Of a stretch of DNA of 64,000 nt, positions 36,448 through 49,800 are shown piece by piece (position 1 is the first letter of the stretch; each line of letters begins with the position of its first letter). The position numbers were made by a program, and so were the translations under genes. Source of the DNA: Trema orientale (taxonomy: Eukaryota; Streptophyta; Magnoliopsida; Rosales; Cannabaceae); assembly GCA_002914845.1 (NCBI GenBank), contig JXTC01000032.1:341255-405254 (forward strand). Direction: 5' to 3'. Under the pieces are notes generated by a model, which ran no database searches, had not been told where the DNA came from, and saw nothing but the letters and a program-made list of their open reading frames with translations.

Positions 36448-36631
36448 GAATAATGTTATAGAGCACCAGTGGTGCCCAGCATCACAGTGATGTGTCAGTC
36501 TATCACTGGCTAATCATAATTATAATTTAAGTGGGACCTATGTGGGACCCAGTTTATTAATTAAATCATCCAGTGACAAACAGACATGTTACTGTGGTGC
36601 CCAGCACCACTGGTGCCCCATAGCATTGCTC
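36448..36631. mobile_element. Mutator-like MITE, 184 bp, with 9-bp target duplication
   Basis: Ends are inverted repeats: left GAATAATGTTATAGAGCACC, right (inverse) GAGCAATGCTATGGGGCACC, with pairing that continues for about 40 bp through CAGTGGTGC. The exact 9-bp direct repeat AATCTAATA flanks it at 36439-36447 and 36632-36640. A 9-bp duplication is the signature of Mutator-like elements. No coding capacity. Confidence 0.8.
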
Positions 36632-36663
36632 AATCTAATATGCTTTCCAGGAGAAGAATATAA

Positions 36664-37610
36664 GGGGCTGTTTGGCATCATAACTAAAAAACGGTTTTTT
36701 GTTTTTAAAAACAGAAAATTATTTTCTGAGAACAAATAAGGGTGTTTGGCATTGTTCTCTGAGAACAGTTTTTAAAAACAGAATTAAAGAAAACAGAAAA
36801 TTCAGAGAACAACAAAATGTTGTATTCAAGGTGTTTTCTTAACTTTTTCTTTTTCTGAAAAAAATTAAAATTCTTTCATATAACTTTCATATACACATTT
36901 TCTTGTAACTTTCTCTCTTATAGTTCTCTCTCGTCACTTTCTCTAACTACTTTCTCTCTCCTCACTCTCTCTTATCACATTCTCTCTCTTCATTCTCTCA
37001 ATACTCATACTCTCTCATCACTTTCTCTCTCATTCTCTCTCACTATTTTCTCTCTCCTTATTCTCTCTCATCATTTTCTCTCTCCTTATGTTATTCTATC
37101 ACTTTTTCTCGCATAAATTCTATCCCTTCATTTTTTTTAATCATATTATCCCTCCTCATTCTTTATTACTACTTTGTTTTTTATAAGTTTTTTTGTCTTT
37201 ATTTTTTATCCCTATGTATTCTTTTCACTTTCTCTTTCTTGTATGTTTTCATTAGTTTTTTTTTTCTTCTATCTTTCTCAATACTTTTTATTTCCATATT
37301 CTCTCTTATCACTTTTTCTCTCATTATTATCTTTCATTACCTTTTCTCTTGTGACTTTCTCTCTCCTCATTCCCTTACTTGAATTTATACCTGGTCACTC
37401 TCTCTTGACTTTTTCTCTCTAAATATGTTTTTTTTATAATATAAAGATGATTTTTTATATTCATATAATTTTTTTTTCCTAAAAAATATTTTTAAAAAAC
37501 ATTTGCCAAACACCCATTGTTTTCTGAAAACATTAAAAAACAGTTTTTGTTCTCATTTCTGAAAACACAACTCTAAAAACAGAAAACAAAAAACAATGCC
37601 AAACAGGCCC
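36664..37610. mobile_element. Tourist-like MITE, 947 bp
   Basis: Ends GGGGCTGTTTGGCAT and (inverse) GGGCCTGTTTGGCAT are flanked by TAA on both sides (36661-36663, 37611-37613). Inverted similarity continues inward for about 100 bp (AAAACAG/GAGAACA blocks). The interior is a long CT-rich tract with many TTCTCTCT units (36895-37440), unusual for a MITE. Confidence 0.75.
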
Positions 37611-38325
37611 TAAGAGACTTATTTTTTAATTTTTTTAATTTTTAATTTTTTTCTTTTTAACTTCTTGATCAGTCTTGTTGTTTCATTTCAAATGTCTTGT
37701 CAATCATATAATGCAATTCGAATTCGATGTCCAATACCTTATAATTCCAATTAGTCACATAATTACTCATATTTTTGGACTGGTCTGTTGGAGCACATTA
37801 TATTTTACTGGTAGAGTAGTATATGAAAATAAAATTGGCACAAACAACGGGCTAGAGAAGAAGTAAAGCTAATTGTTGAGATGAAGATCTTATATCCACA
37901 AAATTAGTGGCAGTGGTCGGGTCAGGAGAAATGAGTTTCCCAACCAAAACATAAAATTGTGGTCCGGTTAGGATCAACTCTACTGAATTTGGTCAGAGTT
38001 GCGATAATTCTCGACCTGATCACCGGACCTATTTTTGTATCACAGATAATTTTGGTTCTTTTTATTACACAACTCAACCGAGGGAAAACCAAAAACCTAA
38101 TTCAAAGACAAAATGCGAATAAACAATGTTCAGCTCAATATATACCCGTAAGTTCGACCAAGCTAAGCTCATTAAACAAATTAATTATGGTTGCCTCAGC
38201 ACCCGAGTGTTCCCAAGCTGAGCTTCATTACAAGAAAAACAATTATGGTTGGCTTGACATCTCCATATGTTCCCAAGCCAAGCCCGGAATACACACAAAT
38301 ATAATTCCCAACAATGTATACCAAT

Positions 38326-38701
38326 GGCTCCGTTTGGTTCACCCATTTGAATGTATGTTTCAAATGAAAATTGTGGAATGTATTATAATTGGAATGAAAG
38401 GTATTTTGAAGTAAAATAAAATACAATGAATTGTAATTAGAATGAGATACACTAGAATAAAATACCTTCTAGGCTCCATTCTTATTCTAAGACATAAAAA
38501 TCTCATTCTAATTGTTAATATGATTGATGGACCATTTGAATGGAAAAATTGAATTGTTGAAACAAACACACATTCTAAAAGATTACTTGAATTGTTGAAG
38601 CAAATACACACTCCAAAAGACCACTTGAATTGTTGAAACAAACACTCATTTTAATAGGTTTTCTATTTGAATGAAATTGAATGAGTAAAATAAACGGGGC
38701 T
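38326..38701. mobile_element. Probable MITE with internal 38-bp tandem repeat
   Basis: Left end GGCTCCGTTTGGTT and right end (inverse) AGCCCCGTTTATTT form imperfect inverted repeats, extended by ACCCATTTGAATG-like arms. Inside, a 38-bp unit starting GAATTGTTGA occurs at 38551, 38589 and 38627. The target duplication is unclear. Confidence 0.5.
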
Positions 38702-39014
38702 ACATAATTTTTGAATGATTGCATAATATTAGAGGTGCTATTGTACCTCTATATATTGTTTTACTATAAAACATGTAAGTTATCCATTTGCACTCCCCAA
38801 ATTTTAATCTTGCCAACATTTTCCTTTCTCTCTGAAATTCGATTATTCTTTTATTACGCTACATTTGCTTCTCAGTTGATTTGAATGTTAGAGAGTACTT
38901 GACAGATATCACACTGAAGCCATATTTTAGCTTGTGATCCAACCTCGACATTACCGGTCAAGAGTGGAGCTACTCTTATGCAAGGGGGGCATTCCTTCAC
39001 AATGATGTTTAGTA

Positions 39015-39140
39015 TCTATTTGCTTAAAATTAAGAATTGTCCCCCTAAAGTTTTGAATTTATACCCATACCCTATTGTCTATTTGCTTAAAATTAAGAAT
39101 TATCCCCTATAAAATTTAGAATTTATACCCATACCCTCCA
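39015..39140. repeat. 63-bp tandem duplication
   Basis: Two copies starting TCTATTTGCTTAAAATTAAG at 39015 and 39078, each ending TTTATACCCATACCCT. The wider region (38960-39750) looks like degenerate transposon sequence. Confidence 0.85.
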
Positions 39141-40395
39141 CAACGAGGCAAATAAAGAATTAAATTTTGTCTAAATGGTATTAGTGGGTTACTTAAACCT
39201 ACTTGTGTCCAGCATTTGTTACCCTTTGGGAGAGAAAGATGGAGATAGAGATAGAAATCACTAACAAGAATTTAAGACAATACGAATACATATATGCTTA
39301 TATAGTTAAAGAGTTAAAAGGAATAAACATTAAAAAAATGAAAAAAAAAACAAAAAAATCCTTGGCCAAGCAACAAAAAAATAAAGTCAAAAAAAAAAAA
39401 AAACTATCATACTTTTAATCTAAAATCAAAATAAATAAATTATCTCTTCTATAATGAAATTTTATATTTATTTATAGTCCACTCTTTTAGATCGTTTCAA
39501 ATCCTGATTTCAAATTTATATTAAATCTCTTTTTTATATATTAATATTGCATTAAATAACTAGAAATACATATTATAAAATATTAATATAACTAATTTAT
39601 CATTTATTTGAGTATGAAAACATATGATTCCAGTCATAATATACTCACAAAATCATTTAAGTACTATTTTGAACTCTACTTTAATTTTGCTCAAAAAATT
39701 TGCTACTATACGTCTCTGAGTTTTGATTCTGGCTCCGGCACTGTTCCTAGTGGAGGTTTCTATTTTTTAGCGCAAATTGGTTTTCGAACGAAATCTCACA
39801 TATATGTGCTTCTATTCTTTCTCTGAAAAGAACAATAAATATTTTTCTTCTGAAAAAAAAAATATATGTTGTCCGGGAGTAGTGCATGTTCTTGAATGAG
39901 CTTTGTCATCATAGACCCAACAAAAGAGACTTTAAGATTAGTTTAAAAGTGGACACAAAAGGGCAAATGGAGTCTGCCGCAATGAAAATGTCACCCTGAC
40001 GACATATTCATATTCGTCTAAACAAATATCTCTATTGACTAACCTTATTATACCCTCTCCAGGAATTAGAGACAAGTACTTTGAAATATTGAGACATGGA
40101 ACTTTATTTAAAAATAAAAAATAAAATAAAATCTTTTGGTGAAGTAGTCAAGGTGTTGGTAACAAATCATGAACTTAAAAACATTCACAAGTTAATAATG
40201 AATGTATGAAGAAAGTTATGGCAGACCATATAATACAATTTGCTTGAAATTTAGTTCCTCTCTTTCTGAATTTATTTTCATTATTGAATATGGTCTTCAT
40301 AGATGGGAAATGGATTAAAGACTAGTTTTCGCCTTTCGGCTGTTTAAATCAACGTAAATCATGGATATGAGAATAAACAAATAAACAAACATTTA

Positions 40396-40825
40396 GGCCT
40401 TGTTTAATACATAGGACTAGGATTGGGATTGGAATTATTTATCCCATACTCATGTTTGATGCCAACTTGGGATTAGGATTGGGATAAACAATCCAGAACC
40501 CTAAAATAGTTCCACGTGGATGAGATAATTTATCATATTCAAAAGTGTGAGATTATTCCCGCACTCAAAAGTGGTGGGATCCACATTTATTTCAAATTTT
40601 TTAAACTAATGAATCTCACGTTATAAATATTTTTTATATTTTTGAATATTTAAACTAATATAAAATAAATTTATTACACATTCCAATAAAAAGTGGGTCT
40701 CACATTATAATAATAATCCTAATCCAATCTAATGCTACACCAAACATGAAATAGTATTAAGTTTATACAATCTAATCCAATCCAATGTTATAATTCAATC
40801 CTAATCCTATGTACCAAACAAGGCC
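40396..40825. mobile_element. Tourist-like MITE, 430 bp
   Basis: Ends GGCCTTGTTTAATACATAGG and (inverse) GGCCTTGTTTGGTACATAGG are followed by inverted ATTAGGATTG blocks. TTA flanks both sides (40393-40395 and 40826-40828). This is a typical PIF/Harbinger Tourist layout. It is the best-preserved MITE in the window. Confidence 0.85.
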
Positions 40826-40828
40826 TTA

Positions 40829-43800
40829 TGGATCAAAAGCTAACACGAATTTGAGAATTCTTAATAATGTGGGAATTGTGACTATCATGTGATGGTGGAT
40901 TGTTTAATTTGGCTGCAAATTGCAATAACCATTAGCTCAAGTTATTAACATATTACTAATGCACAGTGAATTTAGCCTTTTAATTAAATTAGAATCCTAT
41001 AATGCAAATTAATTAAATATCTTACCTTTTATTTCACTTTTTTAATATCACCTTACATGATATGTTATCCAACCGTGCGTATTTTAAGATATATTTATAA
41101 TAAGATTTAATTCATCAACTGATGATAACAACTCAAGTCATGTTTTGATACGTAAAATGATTCCAAAAAAATTTGATAACCGTTGGAATTTCTGGTACTA
41201 TTCTTTTTAATATCTAGATGAACTTTTGGTTATTACAAATATCTTGAAGTTCAAAACAATGAATATAAGGGAAACTTCAACTTGATTTTGACTCCATGAA
41301 AAGTGAGATTTCGGATTACAAAGATGAAGACTATGTTTCTTTTCTCAAATTAGTGGTGCTTCTGCAATGTTTAAGGGGTTATTTAAAAGCTTTAAAAAGA
41401 TTCTGTTATAGTTTATGATTGTGGTTGAGAATCAATAGACCTCCTCTGCTCCTCACCTGCTCAAAGTACCCTGCGTTTCCGTACCTACTTGGTTTTCTGG
41501 TACAAAGGCCACCTTACACTATCAACAATTATATATTTGTTAGAAAAAGCAACAAATTGCAACTTCACTAATAAATTTTTGTGTTCGGTTATTTAATTCA
41601 ATTATTGAAGTAGATTCTATTAATATGGCTTCAAGATTATGAAACTACAGTCCCTACATGCATGGGACAGACAGGGTCCCAATTGATATGAATAATTTGT
41701 AGAACCTATTGAATAAGCTACCAATCAGAATCAGTTCTTTCTTTTCCTCAGCCTCCCTTTAAACCCATTCTTTGGAAGTGGGTTCTCTTCTTTTTTTTTT
41801 TTTTAATTTAAGAACCTTTATAATGGTCTCCACTCGCCAATTAAGCATGTCAAAAGGGTCAGGAAAGATTAGATAAGAGACTACAGATTTCACTGTTTGA
41901 TAAAGTTGCTAGTTACTGCTACTATTCTTCTTTTCTATCTTTCCTTTTTTTTTTTTCCCACCAATAATGACATTATCATTCTTTCACGAACTATGCACAG
42001 TCATATTTTTACTAAATTAATGTCGTTATATTTGGACAATTTGTTTGATTCAATTACGATTATGACATTCATAAGTATTATTATCTACCATGAAGTCCCT
42101 GTTCTTTTTGCTAAAGTTGGCAATGTAAAAATGCTACTATTTCATACATGTTGTGTCTTTTCGGTTTGAATTGAAATTATGAAGAAAAGGTTAAAATTAG
42201 AGAGTAGAGACTCAGTAATTATGCAGATGCGGCCAAATTTATATGCAATAGAAAACTATAGTTTGACCTCTTTTCCAACCTAAATGTTACATACGTTTGT
42301 CATACACATCGTACTGTTATATAAATATATTTGTATTGTTCAATTACGTGTGTTTATACAATTTATTTCCCTTAAGAAGCCGTACACGTAAAGATGCCTT
42401 TGCTTCTCCCATGAAATTTGGGTTGAGTGGTTTTTTATGTTGGTATATATGAATGACATGAAGATGATCCTCTTTGGGAAAGCATAACTCCCTTGAATAC
42501 CACTTTATGATTAAAAACAGCTAATCATAGTGAAAGATTACGAAACCGAGTATTAATTTCAATGACCAAAAAATGTATTGGCCTTACCAACTCATCTGTA
42601 GTTTAGTCATTGATTGTTTTACTTAATCCGTTTTATTGTAAAACATTTTAAGGATGGTTCTCCAAATTCATTGCCAATAGTAGATCTTTATCATGTGATG
42701 GTCCTGTAAAATTCTTCTGCTCAGAATGAAGAGACTATTAACAGCGTTAATAGTTATCATTTTTTCTTATTAATTCCAAGAATTTAGTTTCATAGATAAA
42801 TAGATAATTGCATAACCAATCATGTCGTAGTCGACTGCCAAGCTGGCAGGTGCTTGGAAGTGTTGCTCAGATAGCTCAAGGAAACCAAATAAAGCCATTA
42901 ACAATTGAACACTTGGGCCCCACGCCCCTAGCCAACAACGTTATTGTCTGTGGATAACTGTATGAATTCAGTCATATTCCATTTCTATTTTTTCTATAGT
43001 ACATTACGTATATAGATATATACATATTTATATTGGCCAGCAACCTCAGCATAAGTGGTGGATAATACAATGCCCTTGTCCATCCAATATTTCTATACTA
43101 TGTTGCTCTAACTGATTTTTGAGTCTTGTCTGCCAATAACCTGTCCACTCTTTTTCCAATCCAAAAAATTTCTCAGAACTCCATGTTTTAAGTGACCTCA
43201 AAAAAGAAAATCATGGTATTATTGCCAAAACTACAAGGTCGGACAAGTGAATTAATGGAAAAAGTCTTAATTTTGTGTGANCCTTAGTTAAGGTTGGATT
43301 TCTTCCTTTTTGAGAGGGCCCGGGAGATATAAATCTTAGCTAAAAGCTAAAATTATATGCTTAACAACTTTGTGTTATTCTTGTAAAAGGAATATGATTC
43401 ATTTTAGTAAAGAAGACCCCACTCTACATTTAAAACCATAACATATAAAGACAATACAAGGGGAATCCAACTAGAATCTTTTGTCCTTGGAAAAATGTTG
43501 TCCATGGTCTAGCAAGATTGCCATTATATTTTCCATGGGGAGGGAGCTAGTTATCAACCCATGCCACATATTATTAGCTTAATTAAGTTTCAAATTAAAA
43601 ACTCTTTGGCCCTCCATGCAGTGTAGAGTATATAACATGGAAAAATATAAAAAAAAATGAAAATAAAAGGAATTGAAACCAACTTTATTGAGCAATTAAC
43701 GGGAAAAAGTGATCCTAGTAAAAGAAACAAAATGAAATTAGAAAGAGTGCATAAAAACTCTCCAGAAAGGTGGAGCATAAACAGCATGGTACACATTATG

Positions 43801-44102
43801 GCCCGGTGGGTTCCTTTTAGACATTACTATTGGTTATTAGGGGTAGTTTTGGGATTAAGAGTTGACTCTCAATAAGTATTGGAGTGTTTGTTAAGAGTTC
43901 TGCTGAGTTGTAGATGTGTTTGTTTAATTAAACCTAGCTCTCGTCCAATCACATTGTTTGGCAACCTGAAATTTGCTCCTTTTTTTTTTTTAGCATTCTA
44001 CAAATATTTCATCATTATTATTTTGTTCCATGTTCTATGTCAAAATATGTTTACTAATTCATAATAAAAGAAAAGACTTTGAAGAGGAATACAAATAAAT
44101 AA
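40829..44102. other. Gene-free region
   Basis: AT-rich sequence with no supported gene, one ambiguous N at 43281 and poly(T)/poly(A) tracts. Short ORFs on both strands show no recognisable domain. Confidence 0.5.
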
Positions 44103-44116
44103 AAGTTTGAGATATT

Positions 44117-44760
44117 CTCCGCTCTTTCTCCTTGCTAGCTCTGCTTCTTCTCTTCCTTTCTTACAGGATCCCCTATGCCTGTAATAAATCAAAATATGTG
44201 TCCCCTTACGCCTCCCCTACCAGCCCTCTACCTGATATAGGTTTTTCTTCGTTTTCTTTTTTCTGTTTTTGCTTTTATTTCTAAATAATCCCTCCATTTG
44301 TGAAGGTAATTGTTCACTTAGATCTAAATTTATGATGCTCTTAGTACACCCAAATATATATCTGTGGTGGTTTAAGTTATTTTTAGTATTTTCTTTTTTT
44401 ACTAGTGTAATTGACTTTTAGATCTATTTCATTCTATATTCAGATGTGGAGAGATTGTTACTATCGTGGATCGGAGTTGGCATAGTCTCTTCCAGTAAAT
44501 CAATCAAAAGTGCCAATTTGGATAATGAAGAATCGAAACGAGCCATTGAATAGCTCTACTACATCCTTCATGGAGTTTTTCTCCAAGATCGTCGACGGGA
44601 ATTACCTTTGCTATGAGATCTTTGAAGATTTTTTTGTCTTCAAATTTATGAATCGATTCTCCAATTCTCATTGTAAGAGGTCCTATGTAACTTAGTTTGC
44701 TATTGTAACTCTTATTTGAGCTTTAATGAAATTGTTTCCTTTCAAAAAAAAAAAAAAAAG
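44117..44760 (+). mobile_element. Poly(A)-tailed retroposed sequence with target duplications
   Basis: A 644-bp sequence ends in an A run (44744-44759) preceded by TTGAGCTTTAATGAAATTG, as in LINE-type 3' ends. It is flanked by 14-bp near-identical direct repeats, AAGTTTGAGATATT at 44103-44116 and AAGTCTGAGATATT at 44761-44774. This is the product expected from target-primed reverse transcription. I recognise no reverse transcriptase in it. It is either a 5'-truncated LINE, a SINE-like element or a processed copy of a host transcript. Confidence 0.65.
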
Positions 44761-44820
44761 AAGTCTGAGATATTTTTTTCTAGTTTAAAATAATGTGAGG
44801 GATTCACTATATTTATTTTC

Positions 44821-45846
44821 TAAAGAGTTAATAATAAAAAAATACTATGAAGTTTGACTTTTCTGCAGTTTAAACCCTACATTTTTGTTTCTCAAAAAAA
44901 AAAAAAAACTTCACATTTAGAAATTCAAAAAAATTTTACCTTCCGCCCATATTTTACCCATTTTACATTAATCTAAGTAATATTTTTATAAATATTTTTT
45001 TTGATATAAATGGGCTCCTCGAGGGAATATCATTAGTCGAAGCAAAAGTTTCAAATTATAATGCAAGCATAAGAATTGCAATTTCAAATTCCTCAAAGAA
45101 AGGAGATGAAAAATGGATCACAAACGCAACTAAGAACAAATATATGAGTTACCATAATTCTTTAAGAGAAAGAGATAACAAAGACTACTAGCAATCTATT
45201 GCATTCAACATTTGCTCATGGCTGCATTCTTGGTAGGGTACACTATATGAGGCCAGTACTAATTGAGATCTATGCCAGTGGAAAAGAAAACAAAACAAAA
45301 ATCGGCCACTAAATAGATCTAGATCTAAGAAGAAATTTTAGATTTAAGATTTAAACTGGACTAAAATCTACACAAAAAGGTGGTACTATAAACTAGATCT
45401 AGATCTGGATTTATTAAAACTGAAAAATAAAAAGAAAAAAGAAGCAGGGAGAAGAAGGAAGAAGAGGGTGAGATAAGGAGACCAGAGAAGGAGAATGGAA
45501 GACCCTCTCTCTGGCATCCAAGCGGGGGTAGCACTGATTTTTTTGTTGGGAGGAGATCTAGGTAGAGAGAGGAGCAAGTGTTTTTTAGGTTTCAAAATAA
45601 GTGTTTAATTATTTTTGTAAATATGTAAATGTTTTTATTGTTTGGAAATAGAAATAACATAATCTTATCTAATCTAAATTGACAATTTTTTAGCAGATAA
45701 ATTTATCAAGAAATGAATAGATGGTATAAATTTTTTAAATTTAGAAATGTGAAGGGCTTTTAATTATTTATTTATTGCAGAAACCAAAACATAGAGTTTA
45801 AATTGTAGAAGGACAAAACTTCACTTTTTTCGTAGTTAATCCTTAA
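44821..45846. mobile_element. Foldback element with inverted arms of about 110 bp
   Basis: The left arm (from about 44826, with GAAGTTTGAC, CTGCAGTTTAAACCCTACAT and CTTCACATTTAGAAATT) is matched in inverse orientation by the right arm (about 45745-45846). The interior contains AGATCTAGATCT repeats and a GA-rich segment. A smaller relative lies at 53050-53395. No coding capacity. Confidence 0.6.
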
Positions 45847-46863
45847 AATGTGTAAGTAACCACGTAAATGATCGATTACGGAAACAATTTCCTCATCCTT
45901 ATTTCTATTACAGTTCATTGTGAATTAGTAAATATAATCTCTGAGTTAGGGCCACTGCAATAGTTTTATGATAGAATAGGGGCCTTGGGTTGGGCCATAA
46001 TAAGTTTGGAAATGACTGCTCCGTACTTAAACTAGGCCCAGCTTTGGATTTGGGTCAAGACTGACAGGGTGTCCCTTGAAGTGGGTATATGTCGTATCAT
46101 TTGAAATTGCGTGGCTTTCAAGGCAAAGCACGTGCTCACAACTGACAACTTAAACTTGTGAAGCTTTGATAGTGCTACCGGTGGACTGAAACTCCAGAAT
46201 TGCTAATTGCGAAAGCTAGACCAAGTATCTGAACAAAAAGGATGGAATGGACAGCCACTTTCATCCTTCTTTCATTTAGTATCGTTGATATTCTGGAATC
46301 TGGAATGTTAAGAAGAAAGGCATGTCACTCATTCCCATTACTGATTAGTAAACATAGCCTATCCTAAAAGCCAAGAAAAAATTCACATTTTGGTGCCCAA
46401 AAAAATATAGGTCAAGAAGCTTTTCTTTTAGTTATCTTATATACAAAAACAGAAACTCTTAGAATGTATAAAGTCCTATTATATTTAACACAGATCGCCC
46501 TAACATAATTTCGTGGTAATGCATGTGCGGATGAACCGTAAGCAGAACAGGATAGACATTGACCACTTGATCTACTCTTGCCAAACAAAACGGAAAAGTA
46601 GAAATCAAAAAAAAAAAAAAAAAAAGAAAAGAAAAAAAATACATAACAAGAGGAAGTGAACTAAGATATACACTAGCATAGCAAAATACAAAATTCATTC
46701 ACAATCTAGTCCACAACAAGAACAAAAGAGGGCCAATAAAGAACAACAGCAGGATGGGGCTGGCACTAATTACATTTCGGACGGCCAAGGCTACAAATAT
46801 CTACATCTACATTTGTAGAAGCAAAAAATAATGAGATGGCAACAACTCTATTCAACAGGTATC

Positions 46864-49800
46864 TTAATCATCAACATCTGAACAAGGCCCGTTGGAACCA
46901 CTAGTTCCCTCTTCGTGTAAACCAGAAGGTAAATCATCTTCCACATCGGATCTACCTGACAGTGAAACCAAACCAATAACCGCAATGCTGTTAGCAATAA
47001 CGTCAACATCCCTTGTTCCACTGTATAGACCCCGGCTCCCAGTAACGATCATACTCGGAGTCTCATCCACCTTAGTTAGGACAGCAGGCAATACATTCAT
47101 CAAGGGTGGGTTAGTCTGGCTTGAACCACTGATGAGTAGCCGTAGAGTCTCTCTTGCACCCTTTTCCACCATTGAGTCAGTCTCTGGAATCAATGGGTTG
47201 ACAAGATTTGGGTGCAATGGAGTAATGGTCGTTGAAATAGCGGGACCAGCACTAACCAGATAACCTTGACCTGAAGAGCAAACATCAATAACCGGAATGT
47301 GAACAATGGGGTCGCACATCAACGGTGTGAACGTTGGGATTTGCTGAGAAGCAGGCCTTGGAAATCGGACCAATGGATCAGGTAGAAATGCAGGAAAGTC
47401 TAAAGAGGGAGAATCAACCAGATTGAAAGGTGGTGTTTGTGCCAACAAACTGGAAGGAATTGTAGCTGGCAATAGGGAGGAAAGTGGCGGGAGTAGAGGT
47501 GACTCCATTGATGAGCTAGGAAGCTGAGCGGGTTCAGCTGAGAATTGCAGTGTCGACGCTCCAGGAGGACACCAACAGTAATAGGGGGACAAAAGAGGAG
47601 TACCCATGAAAGGAATTTGGGATTCTGAGCTCAAAGTTGGAGGAACAGCCAAGTTCCCTAGCGATTCCAAAAAAGAGGAGGATATAGGTGAAGATGAATT
47701 TATATTACTTTCAGGGACCTTGCCATTCTCAAAACGATTCACAGATCCATCAGAAGCAATGGCTGAAGCAATGGTCAGGTCATCAACGGGCAAAAGGCTG
47801 TCCCCTCGACGCCTCAACTTTTCCCTAGCAGCGTTCTTTAGCGAAGACAGGTTTCTGGACAGGCCTTCTTTAAAGGAACTTGATCTAGGACTGAGGCTGC
47901 CCTGAAATGAAGAACTTGGCCTTACTGCCTGACTGCCAGTGTGCCGTGATCTTAGAGATTTTGATGAAGTGGATGAGAATTGTCCATCCAGGGTAGCATC
48001 AGGTTGCTCATGTCTTGCATCCTGATACATATGTGAGCCAATAAAACTCGCCGAGTTTCCAATTGCAGTTGATCCAACAAGATAGGCACGAAGTTGAGTT
48101 GCAAAGCAGCCAAGCCGTGTCTCACTGATTCCAGTTAGTTCAGAAATTGAAGGTCTCCTATCCAGTAAATCCTTCATCTGAAACAGGGATGAAAAAATTG
48201 CCAATAACCAACATACCCAACCAGCCACCAAGGAAAAATGAATACAAAAGAGACTGTATGCCTGTGTACATATATTTGTAGAACCACAATAAGATAACCC
48301 TAGAACATCAAATTAATTAATCCCCTAGTTACCTGAAAACAGAAACAAACGAAATACAAAAAGAAATACAGTTTCTCAGGTCTCCAAGCAACTAGAGCAC
48401 AATAAATGATGCATGTTCTCTCAGCCTCACACATTAGTTTTGGTTAATTTTAAAGTAGAATGTACCTTCGCTAGCAACTCGATACCCAGGAGCTTTGACT
48501 TCTCCGAGCACCAAAAATAAGAAGTTTGGCCATCTGGGACTTTTATAAGGAAAGATCGGCCAGAATTGTCCGCCGCAATCTCCTCTATTGTTACAGAGGA
48601 ACACTGGGATTTGCTATCTATGATAAATAGCCTCTCAGTGTGACCATCATCACCAACAAAAGAGAGGCGTAAGTCAGATGTTGGCAACACTGTGAGATTA
48701 AGATTTCCCCTGTGATTAAGAAGGGTGAAAAAAAAAAATCACAAGTATTAGATATTTAAAATCACATGCCAAATATATATATATATATCAAACACAGAAG
48801 AAAATAATAAATGAAAGCTCAAAATTCAAGAGCCCTACACAAATAGCAGTCATAAAGTGGCAAAGTAAATAAGTAACAATTACAGTTTCCATAGTAAATA
48901 AATAAAAAACTCAAATCTAAAAAACATAAAGTAGGATTATTATTGTTTTAAGGATGATGGATTCTTAGACTTATACCTAAACAAACCTTATCTCATCCAT
49001 TTCACTAGAGGGAAGAACTATGGAAAGTCTCTAACCTAATTAATTTTTTCCCCCTTTTTCTAAAGAATCCATGAAAGAACAGAGTATGAACACTAAATAT
49101 CCTAACAGTATCAACAATTAAATAGAACAAATAATATCTGAAACTAGCTCTAACAGACCCAAGATCGATTAACAATCTTTCCCACCCTAATCAACATATA
49201 GATGTCATTATCTTCCCCCACCCTTTCTATTCTCAGGTAGCTAGCTGTTCTTCAACAAATAAACCACACGTTACGCGTTCCCTTTAAAGTATCAGCTACA
49301 TAAATTATTGAATATACAATATCTGAAAAGTTGTTTCTTTTGTATTAGATATTTTAAACTCTAAAATGATCGGACAAAAAGAGGAGGAAGGGGAAGCGGC
49401 ACAAAAAGTTTTTTGGTCGATGTAGAAGGTGCAGACAAATGCTGCAAGATGGATGACTTTCAAACAACCTTTGATTATGTATAATTTATGAGTAGTACCT
49501 ATTCTACTAGTACAGGACCCCCTTATCAGTTTGGTTAATTACAAATGATAACATGTATTTTGCACAATCATATGCCATAAAAGATGGAGATACAATTGCA
49601 ATAAGTTTGGCCGAGTCCCAATACATACCATCAAAATCAAAGTCATCCAGAAATTGCCTGATATAAAATAAAAGTAAAAACACAAGAAGCCTAAAAGCAA
49701 AAGTGAGCCACTACACCACAGTGAACAAAAAATAAAAGCCAGCAATAAAGTAGAATTACAACTAAAACAAAACAAGTAATTAGATGTAGGTAAGTATAAT

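Noticed and set aside
37174-37422. 82-aa Phe/Ser/Leu-rich plus-strand ORF
   Set aside because: It reads through the CT-rich interior of a MITE.
37959-38414. 151-aa plus-strand ORF, the longest in the gene-free region
   Set aside because: It opens with GTG, not ATG, contains a diverged tandem duplication (about 38185-38285) and runs into a MITE. No domain is recognisable.
46892-47905. Plus-strand ORFs of 123 and 99 aa
   Set aside because: They are antisense to the last exon of the 680-aa protein gene, with no independent support.
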